From assembly GCA_016926495.1 (NCBI GenBank), contig JAFGOL010000043.1, forward strand, positions 1 through 5,666: 5,666 nt of DNA, written 5' to 3'. The DNA comes from Oligoflexia bacterium (GTDB lineage Bacteria > Bdellovibrionota > JAFGOL01). How positions within the stretch are numbered: position 1 is the first letter of the stretch; each line of letters starts with the position of its first letter. The notes under the pieces were generated by a model. That model did no database searches and was not told the origin of the DNA. It saw only the letters and a list, made by a program, of their open reading frames with translations. Below, piece by piece: positions 1 through 5,666 of the stretch. Made by a program: the position numbers and the translations under genes.

Positions 1-626
1 AATTTAACCCACGCCGGCTCCCCTATAAAATAAGTTGTGGAATAAGCTTGCTTTTCCTTTCCCTTATCTGACTCAATTAATTCATCGACCATTGATATGT
101 ACGTTTTTTGCCGTTCGTCGATGGTAAGCCCCAACTCTTCATAAGCAGGACTTGGAGTTATAAGCTCATCCTCTTTACCGTATGCGTAATAATTGTAAGA
201 ACTCCATCGGTAGTTTTTAGGATGTTTAACCATACTGGCTCTGAATGGATTCAGGTCTACATATCTCATAACTTTTAGCAAATCTTTATTGGTGTATATT
301 AGAGGGCTTTTAAACCTGTCCATAATTACCTGGCCTTTCCTTTTCATTCTGGTGTTTAAGATTCGTGCAAAACGAGAATTGATCAGCCTCATTAAAGCTG
401 ATAAACGTTTTACTTTTTCACAGTGTCCGACCAAATGAATATGATTACTCATCAAACAATAAGAGAATATGCTGACACCGTATTGATCCTTATATTTTTT
501 TAGTAATTGGTAATATAGCTGTTTTGCAAAATCGGCTCTAAGTAGCCAGTCCTGGTTGTGACATTGCCATGTTATGTGAAAATATGAGCCATCGAATAAA
601 ATGTATTTTCTTGGATAATAAGCCAT
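1..626 (-). CDS. REP-associated / IS200-like Y1 (HUH) transposase, 3' end beyond the window
   Basis: Reading the minus strand from the ATG at 626 gives 208 codons with no stop, still open at the window edge, so the C-terminus is missing. The N-terminus starts MAYYPRKYILF and continues into FHITWQCHNQDWLL (residues 16-29), typical of the Y1_Tnp fold. The metal-binding HUH motif is H62-I-H64 in CLMSNHIHLVGH. The likely catalytic tyrosine is Y122 in RYVDLNPFRA, the form seen in RAYT proteins. Such enzymes cut and join single-stranded DNA through a 5'-phosphotyrosine link; RAYTs act on REP palindromes. All core residues are present, so the visible part looks intact. An in-frame ATG at 635 would add three residues, and neither start has a clear ribosome site. 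The gene is divergent from lysS and AT-richer than the operon, consistent with horizontal origin. Family is clear; RAYT versus classical IS200/IS605 TnpA is less certain. Confidence 0.87.
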   Translation of the reverse strand, partial: MAYYPRKYILFDGSYFHITWQCHNQDWLLRADFAKQLYYQLLKKYKDQYGVSIFSYCLMSNHIHLVGHCEKVKRLSALMRLINSRFARILNTRMKRKGQVIMDRFKSPLIYTNKDLLKVMRYVDLNPFRASMVKHPKNYRWSSYNYYAYGKEDELITPSPAYEELGLTIDERQKTYISMVDELIESDKGKEKQAYSTTYFIGEPAWVK

Positions 627-690
627 GACAAACATGGTGCAATAAATTATCCCGCTTGAAACCTGTTAATAAAGATATTCAGATTGACTG

Positions 691-753
691 ATTTCAACAC
701 AAGTCTGTCTGATTTTCGTGCTTCGTCTGGATTTGAACCTTATGTGTTGAAAT
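691..753. repeat. Perfect 11-bp inverted repeat with 41-bp centre
   Basis: The left arm ATTTCAACACA (691-701) is the exact reverse complement of TGTGTTGAAAT (743-753). Pairing extends outward by one G-T wobble and one T-A pair, to 689 and 755. The 41-base centre contains two similar stretches, GTCTGATTTT (707-716) and GTCTGGATTT (725-734). No run of T follows, so it does not look like an intrinsic terminator. It lies between the transposase start and lysS and could be a REP-like or transposon-end structure, a binding site, or a hairpin in the lysS leader. The repeat is certain from the sequence; its function is not known. Confidence 0.6.
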
Positions 754-797
754 TACCAAGAATAGGGTGTAGATATAGGCTTGACAACAGACATATT

Positions 798-802
798 GGG
801 GG
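798..802 (+). promoter_or_regulatory. Putative lysS ribosome binding site
   Basis: A run of five G (798-802) sits four bases before the ATG at 807. It is only an approximate Shine-Dalgarno, but it supports 807 as the start. No comparable purine-rich site precedes the TTG at 684. Confidence 0.4.
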
Positions 803-806
803 CATT

Positions 807-2342
807 ATGCAGGAACAGCAGGATAAGCACGACAGCAAAAACTTTGATGAAAGATTAGTAAGAATAGAAAAGATGAATAAACTTGCCGGTGAAGGTATTA
901 AACCCTTTCCACGCTCGGATTTCAAGCCCGATATTTCCGCACAAAAACTCCTGGAACGCTACCAGAACATGGATTCTGAGAAATTGGCAGATTTAGACGG
1001 AGTACATAAATATTGCGGCAGGATCATGATGATCAGGGACTTCGGCAAAGGCGGTTTTGTCCTTATTGCTGACCAGACAGGCCGTTTTCAGGGCTTTATT
1101 TCAAAGAAGGATATAACCGAGACTGAGTTTAACCTCTATAAGCAGCTTGATATCGGCGATTTCATCGGCATACAGGGTAAATGCTTCAGGACAAGATCAG
1201 GAGACCTTGCCCTGCATGTGGTAAAACTCGTATTAATGGCCAAGGCTTTAAGATCACTTCCTGAAAAATACCACGGCCTTACCGACGTAGAGGCTAGGTA
1301 CAGGCAGAGATACCTTGATCTTATAATGAATCCCGAGTCCCGGGATGTTTTTAAAAAACGGAGTATGATAATAAACAGGTTCAGGAACTTTCTTGTTGAA
1401 AGAGGCTTTCTTGAGGTGGAAACCCCTATGATGCATCAGTTGCCCGGAGGCGCTGCGGCAAGGCCTTTTATAACACACCATAATACCTTGGACATGGCGC
1501 TTTACATGAGGATTGCTCCAGAGCTTTATCTTAAGAGACTTCTCGTGGGCGGGTTTGAAAAGGTTTTTGAACTGAACAGAAATTTCAGGAACGAAGGAAT
1601 ATCAACCTTTCACAATCCTGAATTTACCATGATGGAATTGTACCAGGCTTACGCAACCTACCAGGACCTTGTGGAACTTTTACAGGATGCCTTTTTTGAT
1701 ATAGCCATGCATGTTAACGGAACGGAAAGGGTCATGTTTCAGGACAGGGAAATATCCTTCAAAAAGCCATGGAAAATAATGCCGGTCAGCGAAGCCGTAC
1801 TAATTAACTGCAAGGGACTTTCGCAATCCGACCTTGATAATGAAAAGTCGCTAAGGGATTACATAAGTAAGAAATCATATGCTGATGCTGCTGATAAAAA
1901 CATGAATGCCAGGGAACTGATGATGGTAATATTCGAGGAAGAAGTGGAATCAAAACTGATAGATCCCACTTTTGTCACTCACTATCCCGTTGAAATATCG
2001 CCGCTGGCAAGGCGTTTTGACGACAGTCAGTACCTTACGGAACGGTTCGAGCTTTTTATCGCGGGAAAAGAACTTGCCAACGCGTTTACAGAACTTAATG
2101 ATCCAATAGACCAGATGAACCGCTTTACCGAGCAGATGAAAAAATATGAGAAAGGCGACCATGAAGCACATGTAGTTGACGAGGAGTATATTACGGCTCT
2201 GGAGCATGGCATGCCTCCTGCGGCCGGTCTTGGCGTGGGAATTGACAGGCTGGTTATGATACTCACAAATTCAGCGTCTATACGTGATGTGATACTATTT
2301 CCGCAACTCAGGTCAAAAAAGGAAGCAGATACCCAAAAATGA
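807..2342 (+). CDS. lysS: Lysyl-tRNA synthetase, class II
   Basis: This enzyme attaches lysine to tRNA-Lys using ATP, in the cytoplasm. The 511-residue product is close to the usual bacterial length of about 500. It has an N-terminal helix (ERLVRIEKMNKLAGEGIKPF, 15-34), an OB-fold anticodon-binding domain (about 68-145, with GRIMMIRDFGKGGF) and a class II catalytic core. Motif 1 surrounds FLVERGFLEVETPMM (195-209), followed by GGAAARPFITHHN (214-226). Motif 2 is FRNEGISTFHNPEFTMMELY (260-279) and motif 3 GLGVGIDRLVM (474-484). The ATG at 807 is chosen because the protein then begins just before the conserved first helix. The TTG at 684 would add 41 unrelated residues. The gene heads the operon, and its stop overlaps the mazG start as ATGA. 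Identity is essentially certain; the start is likely. Confidence 0.97.
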   Translation: MQEQQDKHDSKNFDERLVRIEKMNKLAGEGIKPFPRSDFKPDISAQKLLERYQNMDSEKLADLDGVHKYCGRIMMIRDFGKGGFVLIADQTGRFQGFISKKDITETEFNLYKQLDIGDFIGIQGKCFRTRSGDLALHVVKLVLMAKALRSLPEKYHGLTDVEARYRQRYLDLIMNPESRDVFKKRSMIINRFRNFLVERGFLEVETPMMHQLPGGAAARPFITHHNTLDMALYMRIAPELYLKRLLVGGFEKVFELNRNFRNEGISTFHNPEFTMMELYQAYATYQDLVELLQDAFFDIAMHVNGTERVMFQDREISFKKPWKIMPVSEAVLINCKGLSQSDLDNEKSLRDYISKKSYADAADKNMNARELMMVIFEEEVESKLIDPTFVTHYPVEISPLARRFDDSQYLTERFELFIAGKELANAFTELNDPIDQMNRFTEQMKKYEKGDHEAHVVDEEYITALEHGMPPAAGLGVGIDRLVMILTNSASIRDVILFPQLRSKKEADTQK

Positions 2343-3118
2343 CAAACATAGACAAACTCATGGAAATTATGGCAAGGCTGAGACAGCCTGACGGATGTCC
2401 CTGGGACAGGGAACAGAGCCATCAGTCCCTTAAAAGGTTTTTGATAGAAGAAACATACGAGGTCGTTGAGGCGATAGAAACAGGCAGCCTGACTGCGCTC
2501 AGGGAGGAACTCGGCGATCTTCTTTTGCAGGTGGTATTTCACGCCCAGGTCGCAGATGAAAACGGCAATTTCGGCATGCAGGATGTTATAGACGGTATTT
2601 GCGATAAACTGCTAAGACGGCATCCTCACGTGTTTGACAAGGCAAACGCGGACACGGCAAAAGACGTGGAGATACAGTGGGAAAGGATAAAAGACGGTGA
2701 AATAAAAAGATCCGGTACGGGAAAATCCGTGATTGACGGTGTGCCCAAAGCAATGCCTTCGCTTCTCCAGGCCCTGAGGATAACAGAGAAGGCAGCCAGG
2801 GTTGGTTTTGACTGGAAAACCCCTGAACAGGTTATTGACAAGATAAAAGAGGAACTGGGCGAACTTGAAGAAGCAATGAGGTCCGGCGGGAAAATGGAAC
2901 TGGAACACGAATTGGGGGATCTCCTGTTTGCGGCATGCAATCTTGCCAGACACTGTGAAATAGACCCTGAAACATCTCACCAGGGATGTATTGAACGGTT
3001 CAAGTCAAGATTCAGGGAGATGGAAAAAACGGCAAAAACCGAAAACAAAAAACTGTCCGAATATAATTTGGAAGAACTCGAAACCTTATGGCAAAAGGCA
3101 AAAAAAACAGTCTCATGA
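2339..3118 (+). CDS. mazG: Nucleoside triphosphate pyrophosphohydrolase MazG
   Basis: MazG splits NTPs or dNTPs into the monophosphate and pyrophosphate. In E. coli it lowers ppGpp under stress and may remove aberrant nucleotides. The 259 residues match the two-domain form (E. coli about 263). Domain 1 starts with CPWDREQSHQSLKRF (20-34), then EExxE at E37-E38-E41 and ExxD at E57/D60. A linker RRHPHVF (93-99) and W114-E115 follow. Domain 2 repeats the pattern with E171-E172-E175 and E191/D194. All metal-binding acidic residues are present, so it should be active. It overlaps lysS by 4 nt (ATGA); the nearest purine-rich site, GGAAG at 2321-2325, is rather distant, so coupled initiation is likely. 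Near the 3' end lies a run of eight A (3100-3107). The nearby Nudix gene suggests a shared nucleotide-pool role. This is a chromosomal MazG, not evidence for a mazEF toxin system, as neither gene is visible here. Confidence 0.96.
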   Translation: MTNIDKLMEIMARLRQPDGCPWDREQSHQSLKRFLIEETYEVVEAIETGSLTALREELGDLLLQVVFHAQVADENGNFGMQDVIDGICDKLLRRHPHVFDKANADTAKDVEIQWERIKDGEIKRSGTGKSVIDGVPKAMPSLLQALRITEKAARVGFDWKTPEQVIDKIKEELGELEEAMRSGGKMELEHELGDLLFAACNLARHCEIDPETSHQGCIERFKSRFREMEKTAKTENKKLSEYNLEELETLWQKAKKTVS

Positions 3119-3501
3119 ATGTTGTAGCCGGTGTTATATACTCCGATGACGGAAAAATACTTATCGCAAAACGGGGCGTGGGTATGAGGTTTTCCGGGAA
3201 ATGGGAATTTCCGGGAGGTAAGGTAGAGCACTCTGAAGACTTTGAAAGTGCCCTGAAAAGGGAGATACAGGAAGAGTTCGGTGTTGATATCAAGGTCGGT
3301 GGTTTGCTGTTAACATGGCGTTATCATTATGATTTTTCTGATATTGATTTTACCGCGTATTCGTCGGGAATAGTTTCGGGCGATATAACGCTGCGTGAGC
3401 ATAGTGATATTAATTGGGTTGAGCTTAATGAACTATCAGGTTATGATTTGCTGCCTGCCGACAGGGTGCTTTTGGAATATCTGCAGGAGGAAGTAAAATG
3501 A
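3115..3501 (+). CDS. MutT-like Nudix hydrolase
   Basis: This is a small Nudix enzyme, probably hydrolysing oxidised or otherwise non-canonical (d)NTPs. Counting from the ATG at 3115 it has 128 residues, the usual MutT size. It begins MNVVAGVIYSDDGKILIAKR, followed by KWEFPGGK (29-36). The Nudix box (G35 x5 E41 x7 R49-E50-I-x-E53-E54-x-G56-V57) is complete. The C-terminal part ends with NWVELNEL and LPADR, as in MutT and CTP/dCTP-cleaning paralogues. I chose 3115 because it leaves the normal short lead-in to the first strand and forms an ATGA overlap with mazG, like the neighbouring junctions. An in-frame ATG at 3088 would add nine residues (MAKGKKNSL) and overlap mazG by 31 nt; neither start has a good SD. 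The true substrate cannot be read from the sequence, so no symbol is given. Confidence 0.92.
   Translation: MNVVAGVIYSDDGKILIAKRGVGMRFSGKWEFPGGKVEHSEDFESALKREIQEEFGVDIKVGGLLLTWRYHYDFSDIDFTAYSSGIVSGDITLREHSDINWVELNELSGYDLLPADRVLLEYLQEEVK
3485..3490 (+). promoter_or_regulatory. Strong Shine-Dalgarno for dapB
   Basis: A perfect AGGAGG lies seven bases before the dapB ATG at 3498, inside the last codons of the Nudix gene. It is the best ribosome site before any complete gene in the operon. dapB may therefore be translated partly on its own, not only by coupling through the ATGA overlap. Confidence 0.75.
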
Positions 3502-4232
3502 ACATAGGCATAATAGGCTTTGGAAAAATGGGACAGGGAATAGCAAGGCTGCTTGAAAAAAACATGAAGCTTAGCCTTGTTCTGGAGTCTCTGAATATCG
3601 AAAACAGGGCGGCAGGCTGCACATACTGCAAAAACGTTGCTGAAGTTAATGACGGGCTTTTGAATAATATTGACGTGTTTATTGAGTTTACAGCTCCTGA
3701 GTCTGCGAAAAGAATGATACTCGAAATAATTAAGAGAAGGAAGAATGCAAGGATCGTGTCAGGTTCCACGGGATGGGACTTTGACTGCATAAAAAAGGAG
3801 ATTGCCGCGGCCGGAACGATCTTTATGAGGAGTTCAAACTTTTCAGTGGGAATTAATGTACTTACTTCTGTCCTTGAGAATATTTCTAGGTCGCTTTCAA
3901 AGACAGGCAAATTTGATGCGGCAATGGTTGAATACCATCACAAGGCCAAAAAGGACAGCCCGAGCGGGACTGCCAGAATGCTCGCTGAATGTGTGGGCAG
4001 GGGCGGGTTTGAAATTCCCGTGTCGTGCGTGAGATCAGGATATTATCCGGGGCAGCACACGGTTTCCTTTGATTCGATGTTTGAAACCATAGAAATATCG
4101 CACAATGCCAGGAGCCGTGATGTATTTTGCCAGGGAGCCGTACATGCCGCAAAGTGGCTGGCGGAAAAGAGTACTCCGGGCACGTATTGTTTTAAGGACG
4201 TTATCGCGGACGTATTCGGGGGTGAAATATGA
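3498..4232 (+). CDS. dapB: 4-hydroxy-tetrahydrodipicolinate reductase
   Basis: DapB reduces the DapA product to tetrahydrodipicolinate with NAD(P)H in the diaminopimelate/lysine pathway. The 244 residues begin with a Rossmann dinucleotide motif, IGIIGFGKMG (3-12). Other conserved blocks are FTAPE (64-68), GSTGW (89-93) and SSNFSVGIN (112-120). The catalytic segment is EYHHKAKKDSPSGTA (145-159); H147 and K151 match E. coli H159 and K163 by hand alignment. The C-terminal blocks, DSMFETIEISHNARSRDVF (192-210) and GAVHAAKWL, resemble from memory the short DapB type of Bacteroidetes more than the roughly 270-residue E. coli form. The second strand ends E30-S31, where E. coli has Glu-Arg; loss of the arginine may favour NADH, which is only an inference. 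Translation is supported by AGGAGG and an ATGA overlap with the Nudix gene. dapA follows with another ATGA overlap. Confidence 0.96.
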   Translation: MNIGIIGFGKMGQGIARLLEKNMKLSLVLESLNIENRAAGCTYCKNVAEVNDGLLNNIDVFIEFTAPESAKRMILEIIKRRKNARIVSGSTGWDFDCIKKEIAAAGTIFMRSSNFSVGINVLTSVLENISRSLSKTGKFDAAMVEYHHKAKKDSPSGTARMLAECVGRGGFEIPVSCVRSGYYPGQHTVSFDSMFETIEISHNARSRDVFCQGAVHAAKWLAEKSTPGTYCFKDVIADVFGGEI

Positions 4233-5125
4233 AGCAGTTTTACGGCGTCGGAACAGCGCTTATCACGCCTTTCGGCAGGGGCGGAGCAATTGATTATAAA
4301 ACACTGGGGAACCTCATGGATTTCCAGATTTCTTCAAAGGTCGACTATCTTGTTATTGCGGGTACCACCGGTGAAGGCGTTACCCTGGCTGACGACGAAT
4401 TAACCGAACTTTTGCGTTTTTGCAGGGAACACGCCAGGGGCAGGATACCTGTTGTGGCGGGCTGCGGAGGAAGTAATACGGCTGCGGTCACTGAAAGGAT
4501 TGAGCAACTGAACTCGTTAAAGCTTGACGGTTATCTCGTGGTAACCCCGCCGTATAATAAGCCCATGCAGGCAGGCCTTTTAAAGCACTATGCAGAGATT
4601 TCAAAGGCAGCTTCAAAGTATCCCGTTATTGTATACAATGTGCCCGGCAGAACCGCGGGAAAAATATATCCCGAGACCCTTGCGGAACTTGCGGCTGATT
4701 ACAGCAATATCGTGGCTGTAAAAGAGGCCGGAGGCGATCTGGGTTTTTGCATGCAGTTATACAGGGCGGTGAAGGCAAGACGGAGCGACTTTGTTTTTCT
4801 TTCAGGGGATGATTCCTTTGCGCTGCCGCTTATATCACTAGGGTATAACGGAGTGATTTCAGTGGCTTCCAATGAGGTTCCGGTACAGATCAAATCGCTT
4901 GTTGATTTTGCCATGGAGGGGAATTTTGAGGAAGCAAGAAAGCTGCACTACAGGCTGCTCCCACTTATGAATTGCAATTTTATGGAGTCAAATCCCGGAC
5001 CCGTTAAGTACGCCATGAGCAAAATGGGTTTTGGCGACGGTTCCGTCAGGTTACCTCTCAGCGAGCTTAGTGATACAGATACCATGGACAGAATTTTAAA
5101 AGAACTGGGGATAGATAATGCATGA
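4229..5125 (+). CDS. dapA: 4-hydroxy-tetrahydrodipicolinate synthase
   Basis: DapA condenses pyruvate with aspartate semialdehyde, the committed step to diaminopimelate and lysine. The 298 residues form one TIM barrel of normal length. Visible signatures are GTALITPF (8-15), GTTGE (45-49), TPPYNKP (106-112), YNVPGRT (136-142), VAVKEAGG (162-169), SGDD (192-195) and [11 protein letters not shown] (253-263). By hand alignment with E. coli, K165 is the Schiff-base lysine, Y136, T46 and Y109 form the proton relay, and R141 binds aspartate semialdehyde. Residues at the allosteric lysine site differ: positions matching E. coli H53, H56, N80 and E84 appear to be D55, L58, S82 and A86. Feedback inhibition by lysine may thus be absent. 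KDG aldolase or N-acetylneuraminate lyase relatives are unlikely given the dapB neighbour and conserved arginine. A GGGGGTGA stretch (4218-4225) precedes the ATG, which overlaps the dapB stop. Confidence 0.97.
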   Translation: MKQFYGVGTALITPFGRGGAIDYKTLGNLMDFQISSKVDYLVIAGTTGEGVTLADDELTELLRFCREHARGRIPVVAGCGGSNTAAVTERIEQLNSLKLDGYLVVTPPYNKPMQAGLLKHYAEISKAASKYPVIVYNVPGRTAGKIYPETLAELAADYSNIVAVKEAGGDLGFCMQLYRAVKARRSDFVFLSGDDSFALPLISLGYNGVISVASNEVPVQIKSLVDFAMEGNFEEARKLHYRLLPLMNCNFMESNPGPVKYAMSKMGFGDGSVRLPLSELSDTDTMDRILKELGIDNA

Positions 5126-5660
5126 TAAAAAAAATATAAGAGGCACCACGGTCATTTGTATAATCAGGGACGGCAAAGTAGCAATGGCTGCTGACGGACA
5201 GGTCACGCTGGGAAACACGGTTATGAAATCGGGCGCCAGAAAGATCAGGAGAATATACGAAGACAAGGTCCTTGTCGGCTTTGCAGGAGCCACTGCCGAC
5301 GCTATTACCCTTGTGGACAAGTTCGAGACCAAGCTCGGCGAATATTCGGGAAACATCACAAGGGCCGCTGTCGAACTCGCAAAGGAATGGCGCACGAACA
5401 AGATGCTCAGGAACCTTGAGGCAATGGTGATCGTGGCATCCGCGGAAAAACAATTCCTGATATCCGGAAGCGGGGATGTTATAGAGCCTGAAGACGGGGT
5501 TATTGCCATTGGGTCGGGAGGGCCTTTCGCAAGGGCTGCCGCCACGGCAATGATACAGTATACAAAACTCGGCGCTTCAAAGATAGCCGAGAATGCCCTT
5601 AAAATAGCAGCCTCAATCTGCATATACACCAACGACAAAATTATCATGGAGGAACTTTAA
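5118..5660 (+). CDS. hslV: ATP-dependent protease peptidase subunit HslV (ClpQ)
   Basis: HslV forms a proteasome-like double hexamer that degrades proteins fed to it by the ATPase HslU in the cytoplasm. The precursor has 180 residues. A propeptide, MHDKKNIRG, comes before [19 protein letters not shown], so the N-terminal nucleophile after processing is predicted to be T10. With that as residue 1, the catalytic D17, K33 and S124 are D26, K42 and S133. Other family blocks are [11 protein letters not shown] (27-37), GFAGATADA (54-62), [11 protein letters not shown] (83-93), GSGGP (132-136) and ICIYTN (167-172). No other start codon lies between 5118 and the catalytic threonine, so the start is firm. 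It overlaps dapA by 8 nt in a different frame, with GGGG at 5107-5110 as a modest ribosome site. hslU, the obligate partner, would be expected next. A run of eight A (5127-5134) follows the start. Confidence 0.97.
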   Translation: MHDKKNIRGTTVICIIRDGKVAMAADGQVTLGNTVMKSGARKIRRIYEDKVLVGFAGATADAITLVDKFETKLGEYSGNITRAAVELAKEWRTNKMLRNLEAMVIVASAEKQFLISGSGDVIEPEDGVIAIGSGGPFARAAATAMIQYTKLGASKIAENALKIAASICIYTNDKIIMEEL

Positions 5661-5666
5661 TTGTTG
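5648..5666 (+). promoter_or_regulatory. Shine-Dalgarno and possible TTG start of the next gene
   Basis: GGAGGA (5648-5653), within the last hslV codons, is a strong ribosome site. Seven bases later are TTG triplets at 5661 and 5664, directly after the hslV stop, and the window then ends. A downstream gene starting with TTG is likely. hslU is the obvious candidate by family habit, but no coding sequence is visible to confirm it. Confidence 0.4.

Larger units (their letters stand above)
627..806. other. Divergent intergenic region between the transposase gene and lysS
   Basis: These 180 bases are the only real gap in the window and must carry the lysS operon promoter unless it lies within the transposase gene. 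I see no strong sigma-70 promoter. Weak candidates are TTGAAA (747-752) with TAGATA (770-775) at 17-nt spacing for the operon. On the minus strand GATAAT (651-646) could be a -10 box for the transposase, but no matching -35 is visible. No tRNA, T-box or lysine riboswitch is recognisable; the region is too short for a complete lysine riboswitch. The clearest structure is the inverted repeat listed separately. Reading the lysS frame upstream, a TTG codon at 684 would add 41 residues unlike LysS. Confidence 0.5.

Noticed and set aside
725..739. GGATTTGAACC (729-739) looks like a tRNA T-arm on the minus strand
   Set aside because: The flanking bases do not form a T-stem beyond two pairs, and no acceptor, D-arm or anticodon arm can be built nearby. 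Not a tRNA gene; a tRNA remnant or attachment site cannot be supported.
627..806. Lysine riboswitch or T-box upstream of lysS
   Set aside because: The leader is shorter than a lysine riboswitch, no T-box sequence or terminator/antiterminator pair is visible, and the inverted repeat is not followed by a U-run.
781..808. Perfect -35 box TTGACA (781-786) with CATTAT (803-808) at 16-nt spacing
   Set aside because: Transcription would start around 815, inside lysS and past its ATG, so it cannot serve the 807 start. The conserved N-terminal helix rules out a later start. Most likely chance.
2027..2542. 171-codon open frame on the minus strand across lysS/mazG
   Set aside because: It lies opposite conserved LysS motif 3 and the MazG N-terminus, is rich in serine, cysteine and phenylalanine, shows no family motif and has no credible start context. 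It is a shadow of the real genes.
2339..3118. mazG as part of a mazEF toxin-antitoxin locus
   Set aside because: Neither mazE nor mazF is present; the neighbours are lysS and a Nudix gene. This is a stand-alone housekeeping MazG.
5096..5647. 183-codon open frame on the minus strand opposite hslV
   Set aside because: It mirrors the hslV codons, which encode a clear HslV with all catalytic residues. No independent evidence for a gene.

Overview
The window holds one tightly packed bacterial housekeeping operon on the + strand, and the 5' part of a divergent transposase-type gene on the - strand that runs off the left edge. Operon order is lysS (lysyl-tRNA synthetase), mazG (NTP pyrophosphohydrolase), a MutT-like Nudix hydrolase, dapB, dapA and hslV. 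The last six bases, behind a good Shine-Dalgarno (SD) sequence, may be the start of hslU. All six genes look intact, with their key residues in place.

Layout: 1-626 (-) is a Y1/HUH single-strand transposase of the REP-associated (RAYT) type. It is visibly more AT-rich than the operon: 481-540 has 16 G+C of 60, against 35 of 60 at 4441-4500. Bases 627-806 form the only intergenic region and hold a perfect 11-bp inverted repeat, but no convincing promoter. From 807 to 5660 coding is continuous. With the chosen starts, four successive junctions (lysS/mazG, mazG/Nudix, Nudix/dapB, dapB/dapA) are 4-nt ATGA overlaps, and dapA/hslV overlap by 8 nt. This points to one transcript with translational coupling.

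How the genes fit together: DapA and DapB carry out the first two committed steps of the diaminopimelate/lysine pathway, and LysS charges tRNA with its end product. MazG and the Nudix enzyme both hydrolyse nucleoside triphosphates, probably to clean non-canonical or oxidised nucleotides from the pool. HslV is the peptidase of the HslUV (ClpYQ) protease. I see no lysine riboswitch or T-box. Residues equivalent to the lysine-inhibitor site of E. coli DapA appear to be missing, so feedback control may be weak at both levels.

Organism: a bacterium with roughly balanced base composition, frequent AGG/AGA and ATA codons, HslV and the DAP pathway, and a short DapB resembling the Bacteroidetes type. 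This suggests a non-enteric, possibly little-studied Gram-negative lineage, but the sequence does not let me name a phylum. There is no tRNA, rRNA or CRISPR array. I found no evidence of a new defence or mobile system. The points most worth checking are the MazG-Nudix slippery junction, the lysine-insensitive DapA prediction and the inverted repeat beside the transposase.
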